6,082 nucleotides of DNA, taken from NCBI GenBank assembly GCA_007117175.1, contig SKGZ01000261.1, positions 1 to 6,082 on the forward strand, in the 5' to 3' direction. The position numbers and the translations under genes were made by a program. The stretch is from Bacteriovoracales bacterium (GTDB taxonomy: Bacteria; Bdellovibrionota; Bacteriovoracia; Bacteriovoracales; Bacteriovoracaceae). The notes beneath the pieces were generated by a model. That model was not told where the DNA came from. It made no database searches and saw only the letters and a program-made list of their open reading frames with translations. This document shows positions 1 through 5,995 of this stretch, piece by piece (positions within the stretch are counted from its first letter, which is position 1; each line of letters begins with the position of its first letter).

Positions 1-434
1 TGAATCGTTTAAAGAAAATCTATCAACGAACTTATCAATGGGTGCAGCAGTATCAACCAGATCAAGTGGCCTTAGAGTCTTTGATCTATGTCAAAAGTCC
101 CCAGGCCTTGATTAAGTTAGCACAAGCTCGCGGAGTGATGATTGCCGCAGTTCAAGAGGCCGCGGCTAAGGCCCAGCTTTTTGAGTACGCCCCCAATTTA
201 GTGAAATCGGCCACCACTGGCTTTGGGCATGTGGACAAAACCAGTGGACAAAAATTCATACAAAAGGTTTTTAAGAAGGAAAAATTTACGAGTAGTGATG
301 AAAGTGATGCTATTTTAATTGCTTTTTGTCATTATTTACAAAAAGGTGATAATCACCAGAAAAAAACACAGCAGCGCAGTCGCAACTTAAAAAGTTCGCT
401 GGCCCATAAAATTCCTAAAGAGGTGCAAACATGA
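1..434 (+). CDS. ruvC: Holliday junction endonuclease RuvC (5'-truncated by window edge)
   Basis: This is the C-terminal part of RuvC, the dimeric nuclease that resolves Holliday junctions with RuvAB. The frame is open from base 3 (bases 1-2 end the preceding codon), giving 143 codons. By comparison with E. coli RuvC about 40 N-terminal residues are missing, including the first catalytic Asp. Three of the four acidic catalytic residues are visible: Glu in VALESL (codon at 75-77, matching E. coli Glu66) and the Asp pair in SSDESDA (297-299 and 306-308, matching Asp138 and Asp141). LAQARGV and FEYAPNLVK are typical RuvC segments. The GTG at 42 lies inside the conserved region, so it is not the start. 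The C-terminus ends in a Lys/Arg/Gln-rich tail after residue LQKGDN, as in many RuvCs. The stop overlaps the ruvA start by four bases (ATGA), which suggests translational coupling. Confidence 0.95.
   Translation, partial: NRLKKIYQRTYQWVQQYQPDQVALESLIYVKSPQALIKLAQARGVMIAAVQEAAAKAQLFEYAPNLVKSATTGFGHVDKTSGQKFIQKVFKKEKFTSSDESDAILIAFCHYLQKGDNHQKKTQQRSRNLKSSLAHKIPKEVQT
418..425 (+). promoter_or_regulatory. Shine-Dalgarno site for ruvA
   Basis: AAGAGGTG lies inside the end of ruvC, about 7 bases before the ATG at 431. It supports that start, which also gives the family N-terminus MIG.L.G, and fits reinitiation by ribosomes ending ruvC. Confidence 0.7.
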
Positions 435-1000
435 TTGGTTTCTTACAGGGAGTAAATAAAGGAAGTATCGATCAGAAAAAGATGATCGTGCTCACTGAAT
501 TGGGTATTGGCTATGAGGTGAATGTCAGTGAAAAGCTGATGCAGCAAGAACACGTTCAGTTTTATGTGTCTTGTATTTTAAAAGAGAATTCACAAGATCT
601 TTACGGCTTTGCCAGTTTAGAAGAAAAGAAAATTTTTGAATTACTATTAAGTGTCAATGGAGTTGGCCCTAAATCAGCTTTTGCTTTGATGGGTTTTTAT
701 GAAAGCTCAGAGCTGATCAATTATATTTTAATGGGTGATGCAGCCGCTCTTAAGAAAGCTCCAGGCATAGGAGCCAAGGCCAGCCAGCAAATTATTCTGG
801 ATTTGGAAAAGAAAATTAAAACCTTAGCCATTGAGCCTAGCGCTGGCTTAAGTGATCCCTTATTTGAGGGGCTGGAAGTTTTACGGCAATTGGGTTTTAA
901 GGATCAAGAGGTGTTACCTGCTTTGAAAGCGAAAATGAGTCATTTCGATGGTAAAATTGAATTATTAGTGAAAGAAGTTTTAAAAGAAATTAGGAATTAA
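431..1000 (+). CDS. ruvA: Holliday junction DNA helicase subunit RuvA
   Basis: RuvA is the tetrameric junction-binding subunit that holds four-way DNA in a square-planar form and loads RuvB. The protein is 189 residues (E. coli 203). The N-terminal OB-fold (about 1-62) begins MIGFLQG and ends with the hallmark LYGF at 57-60. Domain II carries two helix-hairpin-helix motifs: VNGVGPKSA (75-83) and APGIGAKAS (110-118). A short linker leads to domain III (about 142-189), which in the family contacts RuvB and contains LEVLRQLGF. The acidic pin, Glu55-Asp56 in E. coli, aligns with Glu52-Asn53 here, so one charge is lost. The gene overlaps ruvC by four bases and ends two bases before ruvB, the usual ruvCAB order. 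Confidence 0.97.
   Translation: MIGFLQGVNKGSIDQKKMIVLTELGIGYEVNVSEKLMQQEHVQFYVSCILKENSQDLYGFASLEEKKIFELLLSVNGVGPKSAFALMGFYESSELINYILMGDAAALKKAPGIGAKASQQIILDLEKKIKTLAIEPSAGLSDPLFEGLEVLRQLGFKDQEVLPALKAKMSHFDGKIELLVKEVLKEIRN
992..995 (+). promoter_or_regulatory. Shine-Dalgarno site for ruvB
   Basis: AGGA inside the last codons of ruvA lies 7 bases before the ruvB ATG at 1003. It supports that start; the resulting protein length (334) fits the family. Confidence 0.55.
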
Positions 1001-1002
1001 AA

Positions 1003-2007
1003 ATGCAAGAGATCAATACTCGCGAGGTGAGTCCTCAGTTGAATCATTTTGAAAAAGATTATGATCAAAAACTAAGGCCTAGCAATTTCTCAGAATACAT
1101 TGGTCAAAAAAAGATCATGGCCAATATTGAATTGATGGTGCAATCCTCTAAAATGCGTTCAGCAGCACTGGATCATCTTTTATTAGCAGGCCCTCCCGGT
1201 TTAGGTAAGACTTCTTTGGGGTTGTTATTGGCCAAAGAGATGGGAGCGCAAATGCATATGATTTCTGGACCCGGTGTGGAAAAGAAGGGAGACCTGGCGG
1301 CAGTGCTCACTAATTTACAAAGAGGAGATCTTCTTTTTATCGATGAAATTCATCGCCTGCCCATTGCCATTGAAGAAATTCTTTATTCGGCGATTGAAGA
1401 TTTTCGCTTGGATATTATTATTGGCCAGGGAGCTAGTGCCAGAACCATGCAAATTGACTTAGAGCCCTTTACTCTCATTGGAGCCACCACTCGAAGCGGA
1501 CTTCTCAGCAATCCTTTGCGGGATCGCTTTCAGGCAAGTTTTCACTTTGATTTTTATAACAGCGAAGAACTGGCCTTAATTATTCAAAATAATACCCAAA
1601 AATTATCACTCAGTTTAGATCAAGAGGCTATTTTTGAAATTTCGAAGCGCTCTCGGGGAACCCCGCGTATTGCCAATCGAATTTTGCGCCGTGTGCGCGA
1701 TTTTATTGTGGTCAAGGGCTCAGCTCAGGGAACATTGCCCGATGTGATGAAGGCGATGCAATTACTCGATATTGATCACTGTGGCCTGGATCAGATGGAT
1801 CGTAAAATTCTTACTGTGATGCGCGATTATTATAGTAATGGTCCGGTGGGAATTGAGGCATTGAGTGCCACTCTGGCTGAGGATAAAAGCACTATTGAGG
1901 AAGTCTATGAGCCCTATCTTTTAAAAGAGGGGTTTTTAATTCGCACTCCCCGTGGCCGGGCCCTCACTGAGAAGGCCTTGCAATTTTTAGCTGAGGTTAA
2001 AGTTTAG
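1003..2007 (+). CDS. ruvB: Holliday junction branch migration ATPase RuvB
   Basis: RuvB is the hexameric AAA+ motor that pumps DNA through the RuvA-bound junction using ATP. The protein is 334 residues, near the E. coli length of 336. Features in order: LRPSNFSEYIGQ (24-35), typical of the RuvB N-terminus; Walker A GPPGLGKT (63-70); Walker B LFIDEIH (111-117); the beta-hairpin region around 137-156 that in the family contacts RuvA; sensor 1 GATTRSGLL (160-168); PLRDRF (171-176), holding the arginine finger; sensor 2 RGTPRIANR (218-226); and a C-terminal winged helix with GPVGIEALS (280-288) and EPYLLKEGF (303-311). All key ATPase motifs are intact. It starts two bases after ruvA and its TAG stop directly abuts the lpxC ATG. 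Confidence 0.98.
   Translation: MQEINTREVSPQLNHFEKDYDQKLRPSNFSEYIGQKKIMANIELMVQSSKMRSAALDHLLLAGPPGLGKTSLGLLLAKEMGAQMHMISGPGVEKKGDLAAVLTNLQRGDLLFIDEIHRLPIAIEEILYSAIEDFRLDIIIGQGASARTMQIDLEPFTLIGATTRSGLLSNPLRDRFQASFHFDFYNSEELALIIQNNTQKLSLSLDQEAIFEISKRSRGTPRIANRILRRVRDFIVVKGSAQGTLPDVMKAMQLLDIDHCGLDQMDRKILTVMRDYYSNGPVGIEALSATLAEDKSTIEEVYEPYLLKEGFLIRTPRGRALTEKALQFLAEVKV
1993..1996 (+). promoter_or_regulatory. Shine-Dalgarno site for lpxC
   Basis: GAGG inside the 3' end of ruvB lies 11 bases before the ATG at 2008. The spacing is a little long, but there is no intergenic space and translation is probably coupled to ruvB. Confidence 0.45.
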
Positions 2008-2922
2008 ATGAATCTTTTTCAGCGAACCATTCGCAACTCCACTCAGGTGACAGGAATTGGTATTCACTCGGGAAGAAGAGTGACTATGAGTTTGCACCCA
2101 GCTCCATCTCATTCAGGAATTCATTTCAAGCGAGTGGATATTAAGAATTCTCCTATCATGAAGGCCACCGCTTTAACTGTTGGAACCACTGAGAATGCCA
2201 CCACTTTAGGAGAGGGAGCAGGGGCCATTCATACGGTCGAGCATATTCTATCGGCTCTTTATGGGCTGGGGATTAATAACGTGTATATCGAAATTGATGC
2301 TCCAGAAGTGCCTATTATGGATGGATCGGCAGCTTCATTTATTTTCCTATTAAAAGAAGTGGGCATTATTCAACAGACTGCTTCTAAGAAATTTATGATG
2401 ATTAATAAGAAAATTAGAGTGGAAAAAGATGATAAATGGGCCACTATTGAGCCTTGGAGTCACTTAGCGGTGGATTCCACTATTGTTTTTGCCCATCCGG
2501 TGATTAAAACTCAGCGCTATCAATTAAATTTTTCCTGTGAAGAGTATATTAAGCAAGTGAGTCGCGCCCGCACTTTTGGTTTCTTAAAAGATGTGGATAT
2601 GCTCAAAAGAAAGGGATTGGCTAGAGGCGGTTCATTAGACAATGCCATTGTCTTAGATGATTATCATGTGATGAATCCAGAGGGGCTGCGCTATCCCGAT
2701 GAATTCATTCGCCATAAAATATTAGACACCATCGGAGATATGTCTTTATTAGGTCATGAACTGATTGGTAAAATTACCACTTATAAATCCGGTCATAATT
2801 TGCATAATATTCTTTGTCGTGAAATTTTAGCGCAAGAAAATTATGATATTTTAGGGGAGAGTCAACTTCCCGAAGAGATGAAAAAGACCCTGGATCTGCG
2901 TCACGCAATGAGTGTTTTCTAG
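2008..2922 (+). CDS. lpxC: UDP-3-O-acyl-N-acetylglucosamine deacetylase LpxC
   Basis: LpxC is the cytoplasmic Zn-dependent deacetylase that carries out the committed step of lipid A synthesis, removing acetate from UDP-3-O-acyl-GlcNAc. The protein is 304 residues (E. coli 305), full length. The N-terminus QRTIRNSTQVTGIGIHSG is typical. The zinc ligands are all present: His79 in HTVEHILSAL, and His236 and Asp240 in RHKILDTIGD (E. coli His79, His238, Asp242). The catalytic-base Glu78 sits beside His79, and His263 in KSGHN matches E. coli His265. PEVPIMDGSAASF (99-111) and RARTFGF (186-192) are further family signatures. It abuts ruvB with no gap and is followed by proS after seven bases. Its presence shows an outer membrane with lipid A. 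The location inside a ruv operon is unlike E. coli, where lpxC ends the mra/fts cluster. Confidence 0.98.
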   Translation: MNLFQRTIRNSTQVTGIGIHSGRRVTMSLHPAPSHSGIHFKRVDIKNSPIMKATALTVGTTENATTLGEGAGAIHTVEHILSALYGLGINNVYIEIDAPEVPIMDGSAASFIFLLKEVGIIQQTASKKFMMINKKIRVEKDDKWATIEPWSHLAVDSTIVFAHPVIKTQRYQLNFSCEEYIKQVSRARTFGFLKDVDMLKRKGLARGGSLDNAIVLDDYHVMNPEGLRYPDEFIRHKILDTIGDMSLLGHELIGKITTYKSGHNLHNILCREILAQENYDILGESQLPEEMKKTLDLRHAMSVF

Positions 2923-2924
2923 GA
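2921..2924 (+). promoter_or_regulatory. Shine-Dalgarno site deciding the proS start
   Basis: AGGA overlaps the lpxC stop codon and lies 5 bases before the ATG at 2930. This favours 2930 over the in-frame GTG at 2912, which would add six residues not seen at the N-terminus of the E. coli protein and would overlap lpxC. Confidence 0.6.
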
Positions 2925-2929
2925 TTGTT

Positions 2930-4657
2930 ATGAAATTATCAAAAACCCTTTGGCAAACTCACAAAGAAACTCCTAAGGATGCTGAGATCGTTTCCCATCA
3001 ACTCTTATTAAGAGCTGGGTTACTGCACAAAACCAGCGCGGGATTGTTTACTTATCTTCCCTTTGCCATGAAATCAATGAGTAAAATTAAAAACATCATT
3101 CGAGAAGAGATGGAAAAAATTGACGCCACTGAAATCTCTCTTTCTTTGATTACCCCGGCAGAAATTTGGCAGCGATCAGGTCGTTGGCAAAAAATGGGGC
3201 CGGAGATGCTTCGCTTTCAAGACAGAACCGAACGAGATTTGTGCTTTAGTCCCACCAATGAGGAGGCGGTGACGGATGTTTTTCAAAAACAAGTCAAGTC
3301 CTATAAGCAACTTCCTCTTTGTTTGTATCAAATGAACACTAAGTTTCGCGATGAGATTCGCCCGCGTTTTGGTCTGATGAGGGCCAAGGAATTCTTAATG
3401 AAGGATGCTTACTCTTTTCATTCCGATCAACAGTGTTTAAATGAGTACTATCAAAAGATGTATCAAGCCTATCAAAATATTTTTCAACGAATTGGCCTGC
3501 AGTTTATGATTGTCAAAGCTGATGCCGGTGCCATGGGCAGTGCTGAAAGTCAGACCCATGAGTTTCAAGTTTTGGCCCAATCAGGGGAAGACTCGCTTCT
3601 GTATACTGAAGATGGTAGCTATGCCAGTAATACTGAGAGAGCAGAGGGACAAAGAGCGAACGTTGATTTTCGCAAGAGTGAAAACAGTTTGCAAAAAGTA
3701 GCCACTGAGAACTTGAGCACCATTGAAGAGGTGGCGGAGTTTTTAAAGGTTAGGCCAGAGCAGTGTTTAAAGAGTTTAGTTTATCAAGTGGTGAAAAAAG
3801 GCAAGCTCACCAGCTACCTTATTTTACTTTTAGGTGATGATGAACTCAATGAAGTGAAGCTCAAGAACCTCACTGGTGCCGATGAAATTTATCCCGCCAG
3901 TGAGCAGGATTTAGCCAAAGCTCAATTGGTAGCTGGTTCTATCGGACCAGTGAATCTTGCCTGTGAAATGAAAGTGATCTTTGATCAGCAAATTGAGATG
4001 GATGCCCACTATGTGGTGGGTGCTAATGAAAAAAACTTTCACTTCACTGACTTTCGGCCATCAAGAGACCTTGCACAAAAACCTTGGATTGTGGATGTTC
4101 GCTGTGCCCGCTCAGCAGACCTAGCTACTAATGGTCAGCCATTGTTAGAAGCGCGAGGCATTGAAGTGGGACATATTTTCCAGCTAGGTGATCAGTACAC
4201 CAAGTCCATGGCAGTGGATGTCTTGGATCAAAATGGCAAGCGGCAATACCCTTTGATGGGGTGCTATGGCATTGGAGTCAGTCGCACCATGGCCGCGGCT
4301 ATTGAGCAATGTCATGATGCCAATGGAATTATCTGGCCCAAGGCCATTGCTCCTTTTGATGTCTACCTGGCAGCAATTGTGAAAACAGATGAATTTAAAA
4401 AAGTAGCTGAAGATGTTTACCATCTTCTAGTACAGAGTCATTACTCAGTTCTTTTTGATGATCGCCAATTAGGTCCAGGCCCCATGTTTAAGGATGCGGA
4501 TCTTTTGGGACTGCCCATTCGAGTCACGGTTGGAGAAAGAGATTATCAGCAAACCCAAAAGCTGGAAATTAAACTTCGCCATAACAGTGAGGTGATTCAT
4601 TGCCGGCAAGAAGAATTGATTGCTACTCTTGATCAGCTTTGGAAAACCATTCCATGA
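2930..4657 (+). CDS. proS: Prolyl-tRNA synthetase, bacterial type with editing insertion
   Basis: ProS is the class II synthetase that attaches proline to tRNA-Pro in the cytoplasm. From the ATG at 2930 it has 575 residues (E. coli 572). The start KETPKDAEIVSHQLLLRAG (12-30) closely follows the E. coli protein. Motif 2 is at about 137-164 (TKFRDEIRPRFG, then EFLMKDAYSFH) and motif 3 at 444-460 (GCYGIGVSRT). Between motifs 2 and 3, about 224-385, lies the INS (YbaK-like) domain that clears misformed Ala-tRNA-Pro; Lys281 in CLKSL matches the editing lysine Lys279 of E. coli. RGIEVGHIFQLG (409-420) and the C-terminal anticodon-binding domain (about 475-570, DDRQLGPGPMFKDAD) complete the enzyme. 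The loop before HEFQVLAQSGED (about 200-209) is two residues longer than in E. coli and lacks the GG pair. The stop overlaps the next start (ATGA). Confidence 0.98.
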   Translation: MKLSKTLWQTHKETPKDAEIVSHQLLLRAGLLHKTSAGLFTYLPFAMKSMSKIKNIIREEMEKIDATEISLSLITPAEIWQRSGRWQKMGPEMLRFQDRTERDLCFSPTNEEAVTDVFQKQVKSYKQLPLCLYQMNTKFRDEIRPRFGLMRAKEFLMKDAYSFHSDQQCLNEYYQKMYQAYQNIFQRIGLQFMIVKADAGAMGSAESQTHEFQVLAQSGEDSLLYTEDGSYASNTERAEGQRANVDFRKSENSLQKVATENLSTIEEVAEFLKVRPEQCLKSLVYQVVKKGKLTSYLILLLGDDELNEVKLKNLTGADEIYPASEQDLAKAQLVAGSIGPVNLACEMKVIFDQQIEMDAHYVVGANEKNFHFTDFRPSRDLAQKPWIVDVRCARSADLATNGQPLLEARGIEVGHIFQLGDQYTKSMAVDVLDQNGKRQYPLMGCYGIGVSRTMAAAIEQCHDANGIIWPKAIAPFDVYLAAIVKTDEFKKVAEDVYHLLVQSHYSVLFDDRQLGPGPMFKDADLLGLPIRVTVGERDYQQTQKLEIKLRHNSEVIHCRQEELIATLDQLWKTIP

Positions 4658-5415
4658 TTGATTTGATTATTGGCTTACACAGCGTTTATCACGCCTGTTT
4701 GAATGCTGAGCGCAGTGAAAAAATGTTATTGGCCACCGCCCAATCCTTATCAGAACTAGAGTCGCGCTATCAAATCAATGCCAAAAAGTTAAAGCAATTG
4801 CAGGTGCAATTAAAGTTAGTGAAAAATAATGATTTTCAGAGCAGTGCTCAAAAAATCTTTCAAGATCATGGCCAGCATTATCGTCGATTGCCCACTCAAT
4901 TATTATTGCAGGCCAGTGCCAAAAGTATCCAAGGTCCTGATGAACTTTTTCATCACTGCCAAGATCAAACACAATTTCGTCTTTTGGCCTTGGATCGTTT
5001 AACTGATATTCAAAACGCTGCAAGTTTAGCTCGCACAGCTGCTTTTTTTAAGGTGGATGGTCTACTCATTCCCAGCAAGAATAGTTTTCAATTAAATTCT
5101 GGTTTTTATCGAATCGCCAGTGGTGGAGTGGAGTATCTACAGCTCTACCAAACTCCTCACTTGAGTCGCACTCTTAGTCAATTAGCCAAGCGTGACTTTG
5201 CAGTTATCGGTCTGAGCGAAGAGGCGCAAGAGATCAGTGATCAGCAAAAATTCAATAATGGAATTTGTTTAGTTTTGGGAGCAGAGGACACAGGACTTTC
5301 CCACAGTGTGGAGCGAGTGCTGACCCATCATTTTCGTTTGCAGTCCCAAGGGCCCATTCAATCCTTGAATGTCAGTGCCGCTGGAGTTTTGGCCATGCAG
5401 CTGTTTTTTGCTTGA
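4654..5415 (+). CDS. SpoU/TrmH-family RNA 2'-O-methyltransferase (RlmB-like)
   Basis: This gene encodes a 253-residue SPOUT-class enzyme predicted to methylate a ribose 2'-OH in rRNA or tRNA with S-adenosylmethionine. The N-terminal part (about 1-85) starts DLIIGLHSVYHA, like the RNA-binding domain of RlmB (IYGIHAVQAL). The C-terminal domain has the three SpoU motifs: motif 1 LALDRLTDIQNAASLARTA (111-129) with candidate catalytic Arg127, motif 2 LVLGAEDTGLS (206-216) and motif 3 QSLNVSAAG (236-244). Overall order and length match E. coli RlmB (243 residues, 23S G2251), but the usual HQG.. segment after the N-terminal domain is degenerate (QHYRRL) and motif 1 has Ala where Gly is common, so the substrate is not assigned. 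The ATG at 4654 is preferred over the in-frame TTG at 4639 because it forms an ATGA overlap with proS and matches the family N-terminus. Confidence 0.88.
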   Translation: MIDLIIGLHSVYHACLNAERSEKMLLATAQSLSELESRYQINAKKLKQLQVQLKLVKNNDFQSSAQKIFQDHGQHYRRLPTQLLLQASAKSIQGPDELFHHCQDQTQFRLLALDRLTDIQNAASLARTAAFFKVDGLLIPSKNSFQLNSGFYRIASGGVEYLQLYQTPHLSRTLSQLAKRDFAVIGLSEEAQEISDQQKFNNGICLVLGAEDTGLSHSVERVLTHHFRLQSQGPIQSLNVSAAGVLAMQLFFA

Positions 5416-5440
5416 TTAAATGGCTGATGGTCATTATAAA
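5412..5440 (+). promoter_or_regulatory. Sigma70-like promoter of the tRNA-tuf unit
   Basis: TTGATT (5412-5417) and TATAAA (5435-5440) are separated by exactly 17 bases, a good match to the sigma70 consensus. Transcription would start near 5447, about 28 bases before the first tRNA. The -35 box overlaps the TGA stop (5413-5415) of the methyltransferase gene. No hairpin terminator is visible between that gene and the tRNAs, so some upstream read-through is possible. The assignment rests on sequence match and position only. Confidence 0.6.
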
Positions 5441-5474
5441 TATTAGCTACTACTTAAGGTAAGTGGGAATGTGT

Positions 5475-5550
5475 GCTGCTCTAGCTCAGTTGGTAGAGCA
5501 TCGGTTTTGTAAACCGACGGTCGTAGGTTCGAGTCCTATGAGCAGCTCCA
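5475..5550 (+). tRNA. tRNA-Thr (anticodon TGT)
   Basis: A full cloverleaf folds by eye. The acceptor GCTGCTC (5475-5481) pairs with GAGCAGC (5540-5546), D stem GCTC/GAGC, anticodon stem TCGGT/ACCGA with loop TTTGTAA and anticodon TGT at 5508-5510, T stem GTAGG/CCTAT with loop TTCGAGT. The discriminator is T5547 and CCA is encoded. It reads ACA codons and probably other ACN by wobble. The G1-C72 and C2-G71 pairs are known threonine identity elements. It is first of four tRNAs, in the position of E. coli thrU. Confidence 0.97.
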
Positions 5551-5573
5551 TTTTTTATTTTAAAATTGGTTTG

Positions 5574-5659
5574 GGAGTGGTGCCCGAGTGGCTAAAGGGA
5601 TCAGACTGTAAATCTGACGGTTCACGCCTACGGTGGTTCGAATCCACCCCGCTCCACCA
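5574..5659 (+). tRNA. tRNA-Tyr (anticodon GTA)
   Basis: This is a class II tRNA of 86 bases with a long variable arm (about 5618-5631). The acceptor GGAGTGG (5574-5580) pairs with CCGCTCC (5649-5655) with one T-G wobble. The anticodon stem is TCAGA/TCTGA with loop CTGTAAA and anticodon GTA at 5608-5610. The T stem GGTGG/CCACC encloses TTCGAAT. Discriminator A5656 and encoded CCA follow. It reads TAC and TAT and occupies the position of E. coli tyrU. Confidence 0.97.
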
Positions 5660-5666
5660 TTTTACC

Positions 5667-5689
5667 ATGGCATTTTGGTATGGCATTTT
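5667..5689 (+). repeat. Short direct repeat in the Tyr-Gly tRNA spacer
   Basis: ATGGCATTTT occurs at 5667-5676 and again at 5680-5689, a 13-base period with a GGT spacer. The first copy is also part of a small potential hairpin, TACCA (5663-5667) with TGGTA (5676-5680). It lies in the 70-base spacer, the longest between the tRNAs. Its role is unknown; it may be a remnant of local duplication or a processing element. Confidence 0.6.
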
Positions 5690-5729
5690 TAAAATAAAAT
5701 TTGGAAACATAACAGACAATCTTCTTTTT

Positions 5730-5805
5730 GCGGGTGTAGCTCAGTTGGTAGAGCACCAGCCTTCCAAGCTGGGGGTCGAGAGTTCGAACCTCTTCGCCCG
5801 CTCCA
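5730..5805 (+). tRNA. tRNA-Gly (anticodon TCC)
   Basis: The acceptor GCGGGTG (5730-5736) pairs with CGCCCGC (5795-5801). The anticodon stem CCAGC/GCTGG carries the loop CTTCCAA with anticodon TCC at 5763-5765, and the T stem is GAGAG/CCTCT-like around TTCGAAC with one wobble pair. Discriminator T5802 and encoded CCA follow; the T73 and the CC of the anticodon are known glycine identity elements. It reads GGA and GGG and occupies the position of E. coli glyT. Confidence 0.97.
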
Positions 5806-5812
5806 TTCTTAT

Positions 5813-5887
<75 letters not shown>

Positions 5888-5919
5888 TGGTTGAAAAAAG
5901 AGTGTCAGTAAAGAGAGAG

Positions 5920-5951
5920 TTGAAAGTGTAAATTTACTATTGTCATATAAT
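5920..5951 (+). promoter_or_regulatory. Possible internal tuf promoter
   Basis: A perfect -10 hexamer TATAAT stands at 5946-5951. The nearest -35-like element, TTGAAA at 5920-5925, is 20 bases away, longer than the optimal 17, so the -35 assignment is doubtful. A 10-base palindrome GTAAATTTAC (5928-5937) lies between them. A start near 5958 would give a leader of about 38 bases. This would add to transcription reading through from the tRNA promoter, as known for E. coli tufB. Confidence 0.4.
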
Positions 5952-5983
5952 TTTTAACGAGTGATACTCATAGGGATTTATAC

Positions 5984-5989
5984 AAGGAG
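5984..5989 (+). promoter_or_regulatory. Strong Shine-Dalgarno site for tuf
   Basis: AAGGAG, a near-perfect anti-16S match, is 6 bases before the ATG at 5996. It is the strongest site in the window, in keeping with very high EF-Tu output. Confidence 0.85.
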
Positions 5990-5995
5990 AAAAAG

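Larger units (their letters stand above)
5553..5699 (+). repeat. AT-only inverted repeat flanking tRNA-Tyr
   Basis: TTTTATTTTAAAA at 5553-5565 is the exact reverse complement of TTTTAAAATAAAA at 5687-5699. The 13-base arms enclose tRNA-Tyr and part of its trailer and could pair in the precursor RNA. All pairs are A-T, so chance is a serious alternative. Confidence 0.4.

Noticed and set aside
1274..1462. 62-codon frame inside ruvB
   Set aside because: It is a shadow of the conserved Walker B region in another frame with no supported start site.
3510..3701. 63-codon frame inside proS
   Set aside because: It is a shadow frame across conserved ProRS sequence, with no recognisable product.
4184..4423. 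Minus-strand frame opposite proS motif 3
   Set aside because: It is antisense to highly conserved synthetase sequence; nothing supports expression.
4775..5023. Minus-strand frame opposite the methyltransferase gene
   Set aside because: It is antisense to the methylase coding region, with no family match and no independent support.
5265..5462. Plus-strand frame of 65 codons overlapping the methyltransferase 3' end
   Set aside because: It is out of frame with conserved SpoU motifs 2 and 3, has no family resemblance and runs into the tRNA promoter.
5551..5566. T6 run after the first tRNA-Thr as a terminator
   Set aside because: There is no dedicated GC-rich hairpin before it other than the tRNA itself, and three more tRNAs of a conserved operon follow.
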